From the NCBI GenBank assembly GCA_014193115.1, contig BJHQ01000014.1:1-64000 (forward strand): a stretch of DNA of 64,000 nucleotides. Reading direction: 5' to 3'. Of the stretch, positions 20,527-29,771 are shown in pieces; position 1 is the first letter of the stretch, and every line of letters begins with the position of its first letter. Origin of the DNA: Planctomycetota bacterium (lineage in GTDB: Bacteria > Planctomycetota > UBA11346). Below the pieces are notes generated by a model. It ran no database searches. It saw nothing but the letters and a program-made list of their open reading frames with translations, and was not told where the DNA came from. The position numbers were made by a program, and so were the translations under genes.

Positions 20527-20554
20527 CAGCTCCTCCAGAGTCCTGGAGGAGCTG
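20527..20554 (+). terminator. Terminator hairpin after porin gene
   Basis: A perfect 12-bp stem (CAGCTCCTCCAG with CTGGAGGAGCTG) around an AGTC loop, 11 bases after the porin stop. Only a weak T-rich stretch follows. Confidence 0.7.
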
Positions 20555-20593
20555 ACTGGGTTGGATTTTCGCTGCTGAATACGCTCGCATTTT

Positions 20594-20634
20594 GACCTCA
20601 GGGTGCTCCGGCATCCTGAGGTCTTCTGTTTTCC
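20594..20634 (+). terminator. Second terminator after porin gene
   Basis: A 13-bp stem with one mismatch (GACCTCAGGGTGC with GCATCCTGAGGTC), TCCG loop, then TTCTGTTTT. Two terminators in series suggest a highly transcribed porin gene. Confidence 0.75.
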
Positions 20635-20708
20635 GTCTCCGTCATCCAGTCGTGGCTCCGACCGTGGCCGAAGATTGCCTGGCGCGATCCACCTCCCAGG
20701 ATCCACCC

Positions 20709-21695
20709 ATGCGCACCTTCTTGTTCCTGCTGGTCCTGGCCGGGATCGGTGCCGGCCTGTACTGGTTCGGCTACCTTCCGGGCCGAACTGCTCCTACGCC
20801 GGTTGCAGCAGTGGCACCGGATGGCCCGCCATCGTTGTCCGGCACCCCGACTCTGAGTCCGAATCCGGCGTCGGTCCCGGCCGCGGTGCAAGCTGAGCAC
20901 GATCAGGCCGAAGCCTTGTGGGCGGCCGGCGGCGAGCATCCCGCAACCAGTGCCAAGGCGCCGCGCATGGCGGTGCTCTACACCACGGTCTTGAAGGCGC
21001 TCTATAATCGACCTGGGCAGCAAGCCCTCGAAGAAAAGCTGGTGGCCGAACGACTGACTCCGTTGGGCGACGCACTGTTCTTCTCCAAAGCCCGCTTCCC
21101 TGAGGACGACACCGGCATCTTTGCGCTTTATTCCGTCGAACCAGGGGATTCACCCGACCGTATCGCCAAAAAGTTCGGAATGAGCGCTGGCTTGGTCAAT
21201 CGCTTACGTGGCGCCGAGCCGAATGCCAGCCATCTCCAGGCTGGTGAAACCCTGAAAGTGGTGAAAGTCGTCGAGAAAGGTGGCTACCGCATCCACGTCG
21301 ACAAGTCCGACTTCCATCTTGATGTGTTCATTGCGGGCCTATTCGCTCGGCGCTATCAGGTCAGCCATGGGGCGGCCGATTCGCCGACCCCGGTGGGAAC
21401 GACCACCGTGGTCAAACGCGAGCTGAATCCCAGCGAATGGAAGGATCCCAAGACCGGCCGGGTCATCCCCTCGACCGATCCCGACTTCATCCTGGGACCG
21501 GTGTGGATCGCCTTCGACAACGCCACCTTCCCGCGGCCGGGAATCGGCATCCACGGCTATACCGGAGCCAATGGAGGCATGGGGCGTCAGGTGTCGAACG
21601 GCTGCGTGCGGATGCTGAATGATCAGGTGGTGGAGCTCTTCCACACCCTGGCTTCGCCGGAACGGGCGACGACGACCGTCGAAGTGGTCGACTGA
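20709..21695 (+). CDS. L,D-transpeptidase with LysM-like domain
   Basis: A 328-residue envelope enzyme. It has an N-terminal membrane anchor or signal (FLFLLVLAGIGAGLYWFGYL) and a Pro-rich linker. A LysM-like segment (about 140-185, ALYSVEPGDSPDRIAKKFGMS...LQAGETLKV) should bind peptidoglycan. The YkuD catalytic domain (about 195-328) has IGIHGYTG and SNGCVRM, with nucleophile Cys299. Such enzymes make 3-3 cross-links or attach proteins to peptidoglycan, which indicates a peptidoglycan wall in this organism. It follows the porin terminators and faces the giant PQQ gene. Confidence 0.9.
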   Translation: MRTFLFLLVLAGIGAGLYWFGYLPGRTAPTPVAAVAPDGPPSLSGTPTLSPNPASVPAAVQAEHDQAEALWAAGGEHPATSAKAPRMAVLYTTVLKALYNRPGQQALEEKLVAERLTPLGDALFFSKARFPEDDTGIFALYSVEPGDSPDRIAKKFGMSAGLVNRLRGAEPNASHLQAGETLKVVKVVEKGGYRIHVDKSDFHLDVFIAGLFARRYQVSHGAADSPTPVGTTTVVKRELNPSEWKDPKTGRVIPSTDPDFILGPVWIAFDNATFPRPGIGIHGYTGANGGMGRQVSNGCVRMLNDQVVELFHTLASPERATTTVEVVD

Positions 21696-21746
21696 TCGGA
21701 CCGCCGAGCAGATCGCTTCCGAACCTGATTCTGCTGTTCGCTGTTC

Positions 21747-21770
21747 GTCCGCTCACCGCGGTGAGTGGAC
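21747..21770. promoter_or_regulatory. 24-bp near-perfect palindrome between convergent genes
   Basis: GTCCGCTCACCG is followed directly by CGGTGAGTGGAC, giving 11 of 12 pairs. It lies between the stops of the L,D-transpeptidase and the PQQ gene, a position that suits a bidirectional transcription end or a protein site. Nothing else is seen in 21696-21905. Confidence 0.45.
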
Positions 21771-21905
21771 GGCCAATCGTCATCCGCAACACCAGGTGAC
21801 CTGTTCCCAGCCACCATCGATCCGCCTGCGAATTGACAGGGAATTTTGACCTGGGCGGGGATCGAGATAGTCTGATCGAAGCTCCCAGGTGGCGATGGTC
21901 TCAGG

Positions 21906-24900
21906 CTACTCGACCCGCTCCAGATACACCCCGCCGACCACCGGCGGCAGGCTGTTGGGTGCTGCGGTGCAGCTGATCACCAAGAAGTTCTTGGTCGCGG
22001 TAACCTCGGCGGTGACGTGGGCAGCGGTGCGCGGTGCGCCAGCGAGGCGGACCGGATCGACTGCCTCGGCGATGGTCACGCCGTCGCAGGAGACGTTGAA
22101 GACCCGTTTTCCAGCAGCAACAGCGCGGTCGGGTTCGGCGACCACCACGGTGATCCGGTAGCGCGGCTTGTCGCCAGCCGGCAGCGGACCGGCCGGCATC
22201 ACCAGCGGCACGCACAGGTCCGGCGGTGCGATCAGGCCCCAGGCGCCGACCCATTCGGGCAGCCCCTTGGCGAGATTTTTCGCTCCATCCAAACGGTGTT
22301 CAGCGATCTCGTAGGTCGATTCGGCGGTGGGCAGCGGTTGGTCCTTGCTGCCTTGGCGCACCGCCTGGGTCGGGAGCTGACCGGTGGGCAGCATGCGCAG
22401 CCACCAGCGTTGATCGGCATCGGCGCGATTGCCCGGGGCGCCGGGAAGGATCCCGAGCTTCTTCACCAGCGTCGGGGCGGCGGTCATGCTGGTCAGCCCG
22501 GCATCGTCATTCCACGCGGTCTGGCGGCTGCGGTGGACCAGGGTGCGCGAGGTCGCCTTCGAACGGTTGCCGAACCGGGTGCTGCCGACGTTGGAAACAT
22601 TGACCAGTCCGCCGGCGGGTTGCAGCGCCGGAACGCAACCGTGGTCGATGCCGCCATAATCACCTGACAGGCAGGCGTCGAGATCGCTGTAGCCGTGGCG
22701 ATGGGACGAATAGGAATCGGACTGGATCAGCCAGGTGCAACCACCGCGGGCGACCGTGTACGTTCCCGCGGCGCTGGTGACCGGATGGGGGATCTTGAGC
22801 AGGCTGCCCTCGGTCACCGACAGTTCCTGGCCATACCGCTGGACAATGCGGTTGCCGACCACGGCATAGGGCTCCTGATACGGCATCTCGCTGCGGCGAT
22901 AGGCTTCTTCGCCATCCTTGCCACGCAGCGCGACCAGCAGCCCGACCTTGTCCTTGCCCTTCCCTTTCGCCGGCTCGCCGGCTTCGGCCGCCACCCAGTC
23001 GTTATCCTTGAGCGTAAAATTGAACCGGGACGGCAGCAGCACCAGATCGTGCTCGGCGCTGTAGACGATGTCGGTGAGCATCGCCGGCAGCGGTTTGTTC
23101 CACAGCGCTTTCCCCGAGGCCAGGTCATAGGCGGCGATGCTGCCCTTTTCCGCGCCGGGAACGGGATCGGCCTGGCTGGTCGCCAGGCCCTTCACTACCG
23201 CTCCAAATACCAGATCGAGTGCGAACACCCGGTCGGCGCCGACGGCGACGCCGTGGTTGATGAATCCGCGCTCGGGTTTCACCGACCAGCGCAGCTTGCC
23301 AGTGGCCGAGTCGAAGCAGGCGAGGTAGCGCATCCGCTGGCGGTCTTTGACCCAGCCACCGCCGTTGCCGTCCCAGCCCATGCGGGACTTGGCCTGTTCA
23401 TCCGGTGAGAACAGCGTCGCGACCAGGGCGCCAGGCAGGGCGCGTACCGTACCCCAGCGGACATCGCCCATCTCCTTTGGAGTGACGATGCGCAGCCGCT
23501 CGCTGCCCGTCGCCAGGTCGAAGGCCAGGATCTCCTTGGCGGCGGCGACAAAGATCGTGGTCGCATCTGCGGACATGTTGAATCCGCCCGGCCGCGACAT
23601 TTCCGCAGGTTTCACCGGCAGGGCATCCGCGATCGGATCGGCCCAGGGCTCTTTTTCATTGTCCTTGCCATGCAGGCCGACCGAGGCAAAAGGATACCAG
23701 GCGGGCAGCGGCACCTTCCACAATTCCCGCCCGGTGTATTGATCATAAGCGGTGAGCCGGCTGAGGCCCTGGAGCAACCACACGCCCTGGACCACGAGCA
23801 GACCCATCGGCTGCATCACGGTGCCCTCCAGGATGCCGCGGGTCGGCACCAGGAAATTCTCGCGCAGATCCGCCGGACCGCCGTACCAGTTGACGGCCAA
23901 AGGGAACTTCACCAGCGGTTCGTGCAATCCGCTGGCATTGCTCGGGTCGGCCAGTTCGTGGGACCAGTCGGCGCCGCCGGTCACGGCGCGGGGCCGGGTG
24001 ATGGCGGGTCGACCCGACAAGGAACTGACCTCGAGATCGGTGCCGCCGGCAATGATGGCCTTGGCATCGGTTCCCGCGGGCAGCGCCAGGCGTCCGCCAT
24101 ATGGCCGCACCAGGCGGGTCAGGCGTTTCCAATCCATGGAGCCGCGCTCTGAGACGACCACCTGGAAGGCCCAGGGCGGCAGGTGCTCGGCGGTTGGATC
24201 GACGTTGACCACCTGGACCCGGCCATCGGCCATCAAACCAGCGGCGGACAGCCGGCGGCGCACCGCCGCGACGACTTTGGCGTCGCCTTCGGTGATCACC
24301 AGGTACGCGTGCTTCCCATGCGTGGCGATCGCTTCGGCCAAGGCACCATCGTTCGCTCCAGCGACCAGCACCCAGTGGTTGGCGATCGCCGATGCCAAAT
24401 CCGGTTCGAGCGGTGGCGCCGTGCTCTGCCGCGCCGGCTCGGCGAGTTTCGCGACGGTGGCAGGAGCGCCGCCCGCCGGACCGAAGCCATGGATCGCATG
24501 GGTGGCGGTCAGCAGCAGCAGCGTGCCGTCGACGTTGCTGGCCTGGATGACAGTGCTGCCGGTGCCGAGCGGATCAGAGGGCGCCGTCGCCCGACCACTG
24601 ACCGCGAAGCGTTGGGCCACGGTCGCCGGGTCGTCGACCAGACCGAGCCGCAGCCGCGCCGACCAGCTCGCGGATCCAGGGCGAAGGCGCAGGGCCAGGC
24701 GATGGGCGCCGGCGGTCAGATCGACCAACCCGGTGTTCGCGGTGATGGTCGCCGCCGGCGCACCGTTCCCGGAATCGAGGGTGTCGATGACCGTCGCACC
24801 GTCGATGCTCAGGCGAAGGAACCAGTCGGCGCTGGCATTGATCGCCACCGTACCGGCGGCGGCCAGGTCGAAGGTGGTTTCGGCGTAGGCTTCGATGCCG

Positions 24901-25940
24901 ACGGGCGGAGCGAATCCGGGATGCTTGGCGACCTCGCCGAACAGCGTCATCAGGTCGAGCACGCCTCCGCTGGCGGTGAACGGCTTTCCGCCCGCCAGTG
25001 GCGCGGCGCGCTCATCGAAGGCAGGATTTTCAGCCTGGGGACCGACCAGATTCCAGGTGGTCGGCACCGGGATGTCACGAGCTGCGCCGCCGGTGATGGC
25101 GGCAGCCACGTCCAACGTCACCGACGGCGCTGCGGTCGAGAACGTCCCATCGGTCTGGCGGCGCAGACGCGGGATGGGCGTGACCGGAACACTCGCCTTG
25201 GCCACCGGCGAAACGATCTTGCCCTTGGCGTCGGCAGTTCCAGGCAGCGGATCGCCGGTGGCGATGGACAGCACATTGCCGACCTGGGCCGCGGATTCAT
25301 TGGAGCCCAGGCCGCCAAAGCCCACGCCATCGCCCTCGACGATGCACCGGCCCGAATACCTGGCCGACTGGCGGCGCAGCCAACGCTCTTCACCGGACTT
25401 CAGGTCGACGGCGAAGGCCCAGATGCCGTCCTCTTTGAAGAGGCCGCACATGCCGAAGGCGGCGCCATCGGCGATCGCCACCGTGGTCGCGATCGGCCAG
25501 GACGATTGCAAGCGCAGATGGCCGATGGACTGGCGTTGATCGGGACTGGGACGATACCGCCAGCGCAGGGCGCCGTCGGCCAAGGCCAAACAGGCGACGG
25601 TGCCGTCGTCGGATCCCGCCACGACGGCATCTCCGGACACTGCCGGCGACCAGCGCAGGGCTCCATCGAAGGAGTACCGCCAGGCTTCGCTGCCATCGCT
25701 GCGTTTGTAGGCGCGAAGGGTGTTGTCGGCGGTGGTCCCGACCAGGACCAGACCAGTGGCTTCGGTCAGCCGATAGGTGCGATCCTGGGGCAGACTTTTG
25801 GCCCACATCCAGGCCGGTTGACGGTCGGGGAGCTGCCGGGTCCAGAGATGCCGCCAGACCTGCGCCTGGGGGGCTGGCGCAGGTTCGCCGGCGTGGCCGG
25901 CGGCAGCAGCGAGGATCAAAGCGCAGAGTCGACGAAACAT
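21906..25940 (-). CDS. Giant exported PQQ-type beta-propeller protein with methyltransferase-like insert
   Basis: 1344 residues. A signal peptide (MFRRLCALILAAAAGHAGEP) is followed by an N-terminal propeller part with PQQ-repeat blades (NTLRAYKRSDGSEAWRYSF, GTVACLALADGALRWRY, ALDLKSGEERW type). A beta-sandwich resembling PA14/carbohydrate-binding folds follows (about 335-470). A segment at about 515-640 (NHWVLVAGANDGALAEAI, AYLVITEGDAKVVAAVRRRL, VQVVNVDP) follows the Rossmann pattern of class I methyltransferases. More propeller blades follow (about 700-1130, e.g. TAYDQYTGRELWKVPLP, ACFDSATGKLRWSV), and a C-terminal domain closes the protein. Similar architectures are known from planctomycetes; the function is not established. 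The start at 25940 gives the signal peptide directly. Confidence 0.8.
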   Translation of the reverse strand: MFRRLCALILAAAAGHAGEPAPAPQAQVWRHLWTRQLPDRQPAWMWAKSLPQDRTYRLTEATGLVLVGTTADNTLRAYKRSDGSEAWRYSFDGALRWSPAVSGDAVVAGSDDGTVACLALADGALRWRYRPSPDQRQSIGHLRLQSSWPIATTVAIADGAAFGMCGLFKEDGIWAFAVDLKSGEERWLRRQSARYSGRCIVEGDGVGFGGLGSNESAAQVGNVLSIATGDPLPGTADAKGKIVSPVAKASVPVTPIPRLRRQTDGTFSTAAPSVTLDVAAAITGGAARDIPVPTTWNLVGPQAENPAFDERAAPLAGGKPFTASGGVLDLMTLFGEVAKHPGFAPPVGIEAYAETTFDLAAAGTVAINASADWFLRLSIDGATVIDTLDSGNGAPAATITANTGLVDLTAGAHRLALRLRPGSASWSARLRLGLVDDPATVAQRFAVSGRATAPSDPLGTGSTVIQASNVDGTLLLLTATHAIHGFGPAGGAPATVAKLAEPARQSTAPPLEPDLASAIANHWVLVAGANDGALAEAIATHGKHAYLVITEGDAKVVAAVRRRLSAAGLMADGRVQVVNVDPTAEHLPPWAFQVVVSERGSMDWKRLTRLVRPYGGRLALPAGTDAKAIIAGGTDLEVSSLSGRPAITRPRAVTGGADWSHELADPSNASGLHEPLVKFPLAVNWYGGPADLRENFLVPTRGILEGTVMQPMGLLVVQGVWLLQGLSRLTAYDQYTGRELWKVPLPAWYPFASVGLHGKDNEKEPWADPIADALPVKPAEMSRPGGFNMSADATTIFVAAAKEILAFDLATGSERLRIVTPKEMGDVRWGTVRALPGALVATLFSPDEQAKSRMGWDGNGGGWVKDRQRMRYLACFDSATGKLRWSVKPERGFINHGVAVGADRVFALDLVFGAVVKGLATSQADPVPGAEKGSIAAYDLASGKALWNKPLPAMLTDIVYSAEHDLVLLPSRFNFTLKDNDWVAAEAGEPAKGKGKDKVGLLVALRGKDGEEAYRRSEMPYQEPYAVVGNRIVQRYGQELSVTEGSLLKIPHPVTSAAGTYTVARGGCTWLIQSDSYSSHRHGYSDLDACLSGDYGGIDHGCVPALQPAGGLVNVSNVGSTRFGNRSKATSRTLVHRSRQTAWNDDAGLTSMTAAPTLVKKLGILPGAPGNRADADQRWWLRMLPTGQLPTQAVRQGSKDQPLPTAESTYEIAEHRLDGAKNLAKGLPEWVGAWGLIAPPDLCVPLVMPAGPLPAGDKPRYRITVVVAEPDRAVAAGKRVFNVSCDGVTIAEAVDPVRLAGAPRTAAHVTAEVTATKNFLVISCTAAPNSLPPVVGGVYLERVE

Positions 25941-26040
25941 GGTGCCGGTACGCTTTTCCAGAGGGACTCGTTGATCAAAGCGCTCTGGCGAAAGCCCGGT
26001 TCGCGCAATGCGGTCCAGGAGGGAAAGTCCCTCGAACCGA

Positions 26041-26964
26041 TCAGTGCCGCTGGGCGAGCACCGCGGCCGGCACCTGGCGCAGATCGCGGACGATGCCCAA
26101 CCACGACAAGACAACCAGTCCATAATAGGTCAGGTCGATCTCCCACCACAGGAACCCCTGCCGAGCGCTGGACTGGTAGTGGTGGTGATTGTTGTGCCAG
26201 CCCTCGCCAAAGGTCAGCAGGGCCAGCCAGACGTTGTTGCGGCTCTGGTCCGGGGTTTCGAACCGGCGTTTACCGAAGATGTGGGCCAGGCTGTTGATGG
26301 TGAAGGTGGCGTGGGCGGTGACGATGGTCGAAATGCAGAATCCCCACACCAGCAGTTGCCAACCATTGGTGCCGAGTCCCGGAGCGACGACCGACAGGAG
26401 CTGTCCCACTGAAAAGAGCGAAATGGCCAGCATCAGCGGCACCGCCGCGTCGTGGCGATCGAGCCACACCAGCTCGGGGAATTTCGCGAGGTCAGGAACG
26501 GTGGCGAGGTCGGTCTTGAAATTGGCCTTGCAGGTGAACCAGCCCATGTGCGACCACCACAAGCCGTCCTGGATCGGGGAGTGGGTGTCGTTGGCCTCAT
26601 CGCTGTGGCGGTGGTGGTGGCGATGATGCGCCGCCCACCACAGGGGCCCGCGCTGGCACGAGGAATTGCCGAGGACCGCGAACACGAATTGCCAGAAGCG
26701 GTTGGTCTTGTACGAACGGTGGCTGAAATAGCGGTGATAAAAGCCGGTGATGGCAAACATCCGGATCATGTACAGACCCACTGCGACCGCCACCGCGGTC
26801 CAGCTCCACCCGACCAGGAAAACGGTCAGGCAGGCCAGGTGCATCAACAGAAACGGACCAACCCGATAGAAATCGAAACGGCGGGCTTCTTCGTGGCTCA
26901 GACCGGCGGCAGGGTCGGCAGAATGGGAATCGAACAACTGCCGGACGTATTGTCGAAGCTGCAC
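26041..26964 (-). CDS. Acyl-CoA (delta-9 type) fatty acid desaturase
   Basis: A 307-residue di-iron membrane enzyme that introduces a double bond into saturated acyl chains. The three histidine boxes are present: HRYFSH (77-82), HRHHHRH (about 114-120) and HNNHHH near residue 265. Four or so membrane helices surround them. The architecture is that of the stearoyl-CoA desaturase/DesC group rather than the acyl-ACP plant type. It requires oxygen and an electron donor, suggesting the organism meets oxygen. It lies upstream of the PQQ gene on the same strand with a 100-base gap, so the two may or may not be co-transcribed. Confidence 0.93.
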   Translation of the reverse strand: MQLRQYVRQLFDSHSADPAAGLSHEEARRFDFYRVGPFLLMHLACLTVFLVGWSWTAVAVAVGLYMIRMFAITGFYHRYFSHRSYKTNRFWQFVFAVLGNSSCQRGPLWWAAHHRHHHRHSDEANDTHSPIQDGLWWSHMGWFTCKANFKTDLATVPDLAKFPELVWLDRHDAAVPLMLAISLFSVGQLLSVVAPGLGTNGWQLLVWGFCISTIVTAHATFTINSLAHIFGKRRFETPDQSRNNVWLALLTFGEGWHNNHHHYQSSARQGFLWWEIDLTYYGLVVLSWLGIVRDLRQVPAAVLAQRH

Positions 26965-27052
26965 GCAAAGGCTCCATCGCGCTCGGGCACCCAGCGGTGC
27001 CTGGTGGGACCGCCGCAGGCGGCAGGTGGGTGCGCAGGGTGGGGCAGGTCGC

Positions 27053-28855
27053 TCAGGTGTCCAGCATCTGGGCCATCAAACTCTGCACTCGGCGAACGAC
27101 ATCGGCCTCGGTCTCGTCGCCGCGGATGCGCAGGTCGCACGGCGCAGTGCCGGTGCCAGTCGGGTCGACCTCCACCGCCATGCTGGGATGCACGGCGAGC
27201 AAGGCCTGGACCGCGCTGTGGTCGGCCAGGCCGATGGCGTTGGTCGTGCTGACCACGATCAACCCGGCATCGAGCAGGAGGTTGGCGACCTCGCCGAAAC
27301 GACGGACCAGCTCGCCCCGCGCCGCGTCCACCGTCAGGTCGTGATCGACCCCGAGCAGCACATTGGTGCCGTCGAGCAGGTAGACCTGCTTGCCGCTGTC
27401 GAACAGGGCTTTTTCCAAGGCCCGGGCATAGCGCGCCTTGCCGCTGTCGGCCCGGCCGACGAACATCACCAGGCCCGCGCGATGGCCCGAGCGCCGATGC
27501 CGGTCGCTGGCGGTCACCGCCCCGGACACCCAGTGGAAGTCGCGCAGCCGGGCCTCGGCGCGGAAGTCGTCCTGCTCGTCGGCCAGGGCGGCGGTGATGA
27601 TGCCGCCGCCGGCGACATCATAGCCGTCGACGATCACGAAACGTCCGGTGGCGGCGCAGTCGGCATTGAGATCGAAGGCCACCGGCGCACGGGTTTCCAG
27701 GACCAGATCGGCCACATCGTGGCGATCGACCTGGTTCTTGGTCAGGTGCGACCCGAGCTCGCTGGCATCGATGATCTTGTTGATCCGGTGGATGCGCACC
27801 GGCAGGGCGGCGGTGCCCAGCTTCAGCTTGTAATCGCGGCCGCTGGTGAACGGTTTCTTGCCCAGCCAGATCAGGTTGGCCCGGAACCGGGTGCTGACCA
27901 GCGGAGCGTCCTTCAGATGGCTCATCACCTCACCGCGGGTGATGTAGATCTCTTCGCTCAAGGTGAAGCCGGTGGACATGCCGGCCTCGGCGCTGCGCCG
28001 GGGTTCGGCGCGCACGGTGGAGAACTCCTCGACCGAGGCGATCCGCACGCGCTTGTTTGACGGCGAAAACACCACCTGGTCGCCGACACTGACCTGGCCA
28101 GCCTCGATCCGGCCGGCAATGATCCGCCGCTCGTCGCCCCGGGCGGTGAACTTGTAGATCTGTTGCACCGGATAGCGCAGCGGACGTTGGGCCGGTGCCG
28201 CCTGCTTGGGGAAGCCGTCGAGGGCCTCCAGGAAGGTCGGGCCACGGTACCACGGCATGCTTGCGGCGCGGGTGGCCAGGTTCTCGCCATGCAGCGCCGC
28301 GATCGGGATGAACGCCGCCGGCGCGACCGCGCCGATCCCTTTGAGGAAGGCGCGGTATTCGGTTTCGATGGCCCGGAAGTGGGACTCGCTGTATTTCGCC
28401 AGGTCCATCTTGTTGACGCAGACCATCACCTGGCGGATGCCGAGCATGCCGAGCAGGTAACCATGGCGGCGGCTGTTCTCGCGCACGCCCTCCTTGGCAT
28501 CGATGATCAGCGCCGCGCATTCCGCCCGGGCAGCGCCGCTGATCATGTTCTTGAGGAATTCGATGTGCCCCGGAGCGTCGATCAGGATGTAGTCGCGGCT
28601 GGCCGACTTGAAGAAGCAGCGGGCGGTGTCGATGGTGATGCCCTGGTCCTGCTCGTCGGCGAGGGCGTCGAGCAGGAAGGCGTACTCGAACGGCTTGCTG
28701 TTGCGCTCGCACTCAAGGCGCACCTTTTCCAACTTGCCCTGGGGCAGCGATCCGGTGTCGGCGAGCAGGCGGCCGACCACCGTGGATTTGCCGTGATCGA
28801 CGTGGCCGACGATCACCAGGTTCATCTGCTCACGGTCTGCAACGGGCTGGCTCAT
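27053..28855 (-). CDS. cysN: Sulfate adenylyltransferase subunit 1 (CysN) fused to degenerate APS-kinase-like domain
   Basis: 600 residues. The N-terminal elongation-factor-like GTPase has GHVDHGKS (17-24), DAPGHIEF and NKMDLAKY, followed by two beta-barrels (to about 440). The final roughly 140 residues resemble adenylylsulfate kinase (CysC), but its P-loop reads GRADSGKA instead of GxxGxGKS/T. The DGDNVR motif reads LDGTNVLLG, and the ISPxRxxR part is replaced by NAIGLADH. The CysN half, with CysD, makes APS from sulfate and ATP; the CysC half is probably inactive or altered. No cysD, cysH or sulfate transporter is in the window. The start at 28855 has a GGAGGA Shine-Dalgarno. Confidence 0.88.
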   Translation of the reverse strand: MSQPVADREQMNLVIVGHVDHGKSTVVGRLLADTGSLPQGKLEKVRLECERNSKPFEYAFLLDALADEQDQGITIDTARCFFKSASRDYILIDAPGHIEFLKNMISGAARAECAALIIDAKEGVRENSRRHGYLLGMLGIRQVMVCVNKMDLAKYSESHFRAIETEYRAFLKGIGAVAPAAFIPIAALHGENLATRAASMPWYRGPTFLEALDGFPKQAAPAQRPLRYPVQQIYKFTARGDERRIIAGRIEAGQVSVGDQVVFSPSNKRVRIASVEEFSTVRAEPRRSAEAGMSTGFTLSEEIYITRGEVMSHLKDAPLVSTRFRANLIWLGKKPFTSGRDYKLKLGTAALPVRIHRINKIIDASELGSHLTKNQVDRHDVADLVLETRAPVAFDLNADCAATGRFVIVDGYDVAGGGIITAALADEQDDFRAEARLRDFHWVSGAVTASDRHRRSGHRAGLVMFVGRADSGKARYARALEKALFDSGKQVYLLDGTNVLLGVDHDLTVDAARGELVRRFGEVANLLLDAGLIVVSTTNAIGLADHSAVQALLAVHPSMAVEVDPTGTGTAPCDLRIRGDETEADVVRRVQSLMAQMLDT

Positions 28856-28948
28856 TACGCCGGTCCTCCAGGAAGGGCGGCATGGTGGACCTGCCGGCTG
28901 AGCGGCAAGCGCTGCTGGCCCGCGGCCGCCCGGCCCCATGCTGATCAC

Positions 28949-29635
28949 ATGCGCATCGCGCTAGGCCGAACGCTGGTTGTCTGGCTCGCCGCCGGCTTGG
29001 CGCTGGCGACCGACTGGTCGATCATCGCCACCGAGGTCATCGAATCGCCACCGGCCCAGGTCGATCGTCAAGAATTGGACGAGTACCGCTCCACCCTGCT
29101 CGACCGCCTCGACCACCATCGCGCCCGGCTGCCGACCGCGCCCGCCGCCGCCGCCCGGCTGCTGCGCGAAGACATCGCTTTTTTCCTGGCCGAACTCGAC
29201 CGCATTGGCGGACGCCAGGTGTTCGAGACGCGCTACCGGATCAGCGGCGACCGGATCGTGGTCGACGGCGGGTTCGGACGTCTGGTGGTGGACCGGGCCG
29301 CCGGGACCGCGCGGCTCGACGGCGTACGCGGAGACTCGACCGCGGCCGAACTGGCCCCGCTGCCGGTCCCGGTCCAGCCCTGGGGCGACGAGGCGCCGCC
29401 CTTCGCCGATGCTCCGTCGTTCCAGGTCACGTTGCGCGCCGAAGGCCGGACCTGGACCGTGCGCTACGCTGCCGGCCTGCCCAATCCCTGGTCCTTGGCC
29501 CGGCTCAGGAATCTCGGCGACGACGAACTGCCGGCCCAGCTCGCCGCCCTGCCCGGCCTGCCCTGGTCGGCCGAGGCCGGTCCCGGCGGAAGCAGCCGCA
29601 GGATCGATGTAACCGCCCGGCCCAACGGACGCTGA
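28949..29635 (+). CDS. Exported protein of unknown function
   Basis: A 228-residue protein with a clear signal peptide ([22 protein letters not shown]). The mature part begins with a charged helical region ([21 protein letters not shown]), then strand-rich sequence containing [25 protein letters not shown], and ends with a Pro/Gly-rich tail. No domain was recognised. It is divergent from cysN (93 bases between the starts) and ends 136 bases before the oxidoreductase gene. Confidence 0.65.
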   Translation: MRIALGRTLVVWLAAGLALATDWSIIATEVIESPPAQVDRQELDEYRSTLLDRLDHHRARLPTAPAAAARLLREDIAFFLAELDRIGGRQVFETRYRISGDRIVVDGGFGRLVVDRAAGTARLDGVRGDSTAAELAPLPVPVQPWGDEAPPFADAPSFQVTLRAEGRTWTVRYAAGLPNPWSLARLRNLGDDELPAQLAALPGLPWSAEAGPGGSSRRIDVTARPNGR

Positions 29636-29771
29636 TCGTTTCGCGCCACGACAACAAGCCTGGAAAATCCCTGGCTAATTGCAAGGCAGCTTTGGGCGAT
29701 CGCAATTCCATGCATGTTCGCAGCAATGCATCTTGGGAGCCGCCAGCTAATGTAGCTCTCCTGGAGCACGC

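Noticed and set aside
24183-26297. A 704-codon plus-strand frame opposite the PQQ gene
   Set aside because: Shadow frame; it also runs into the desaturase gene on the other strand. No domain pattern.
29690-29760. Operator formed by the two GCATG/ATGCAT sequences before the Gfo/Idh/MocA gene
   Set aside because: The half-sites are short and irregular; not convincing without comparison to relatives.
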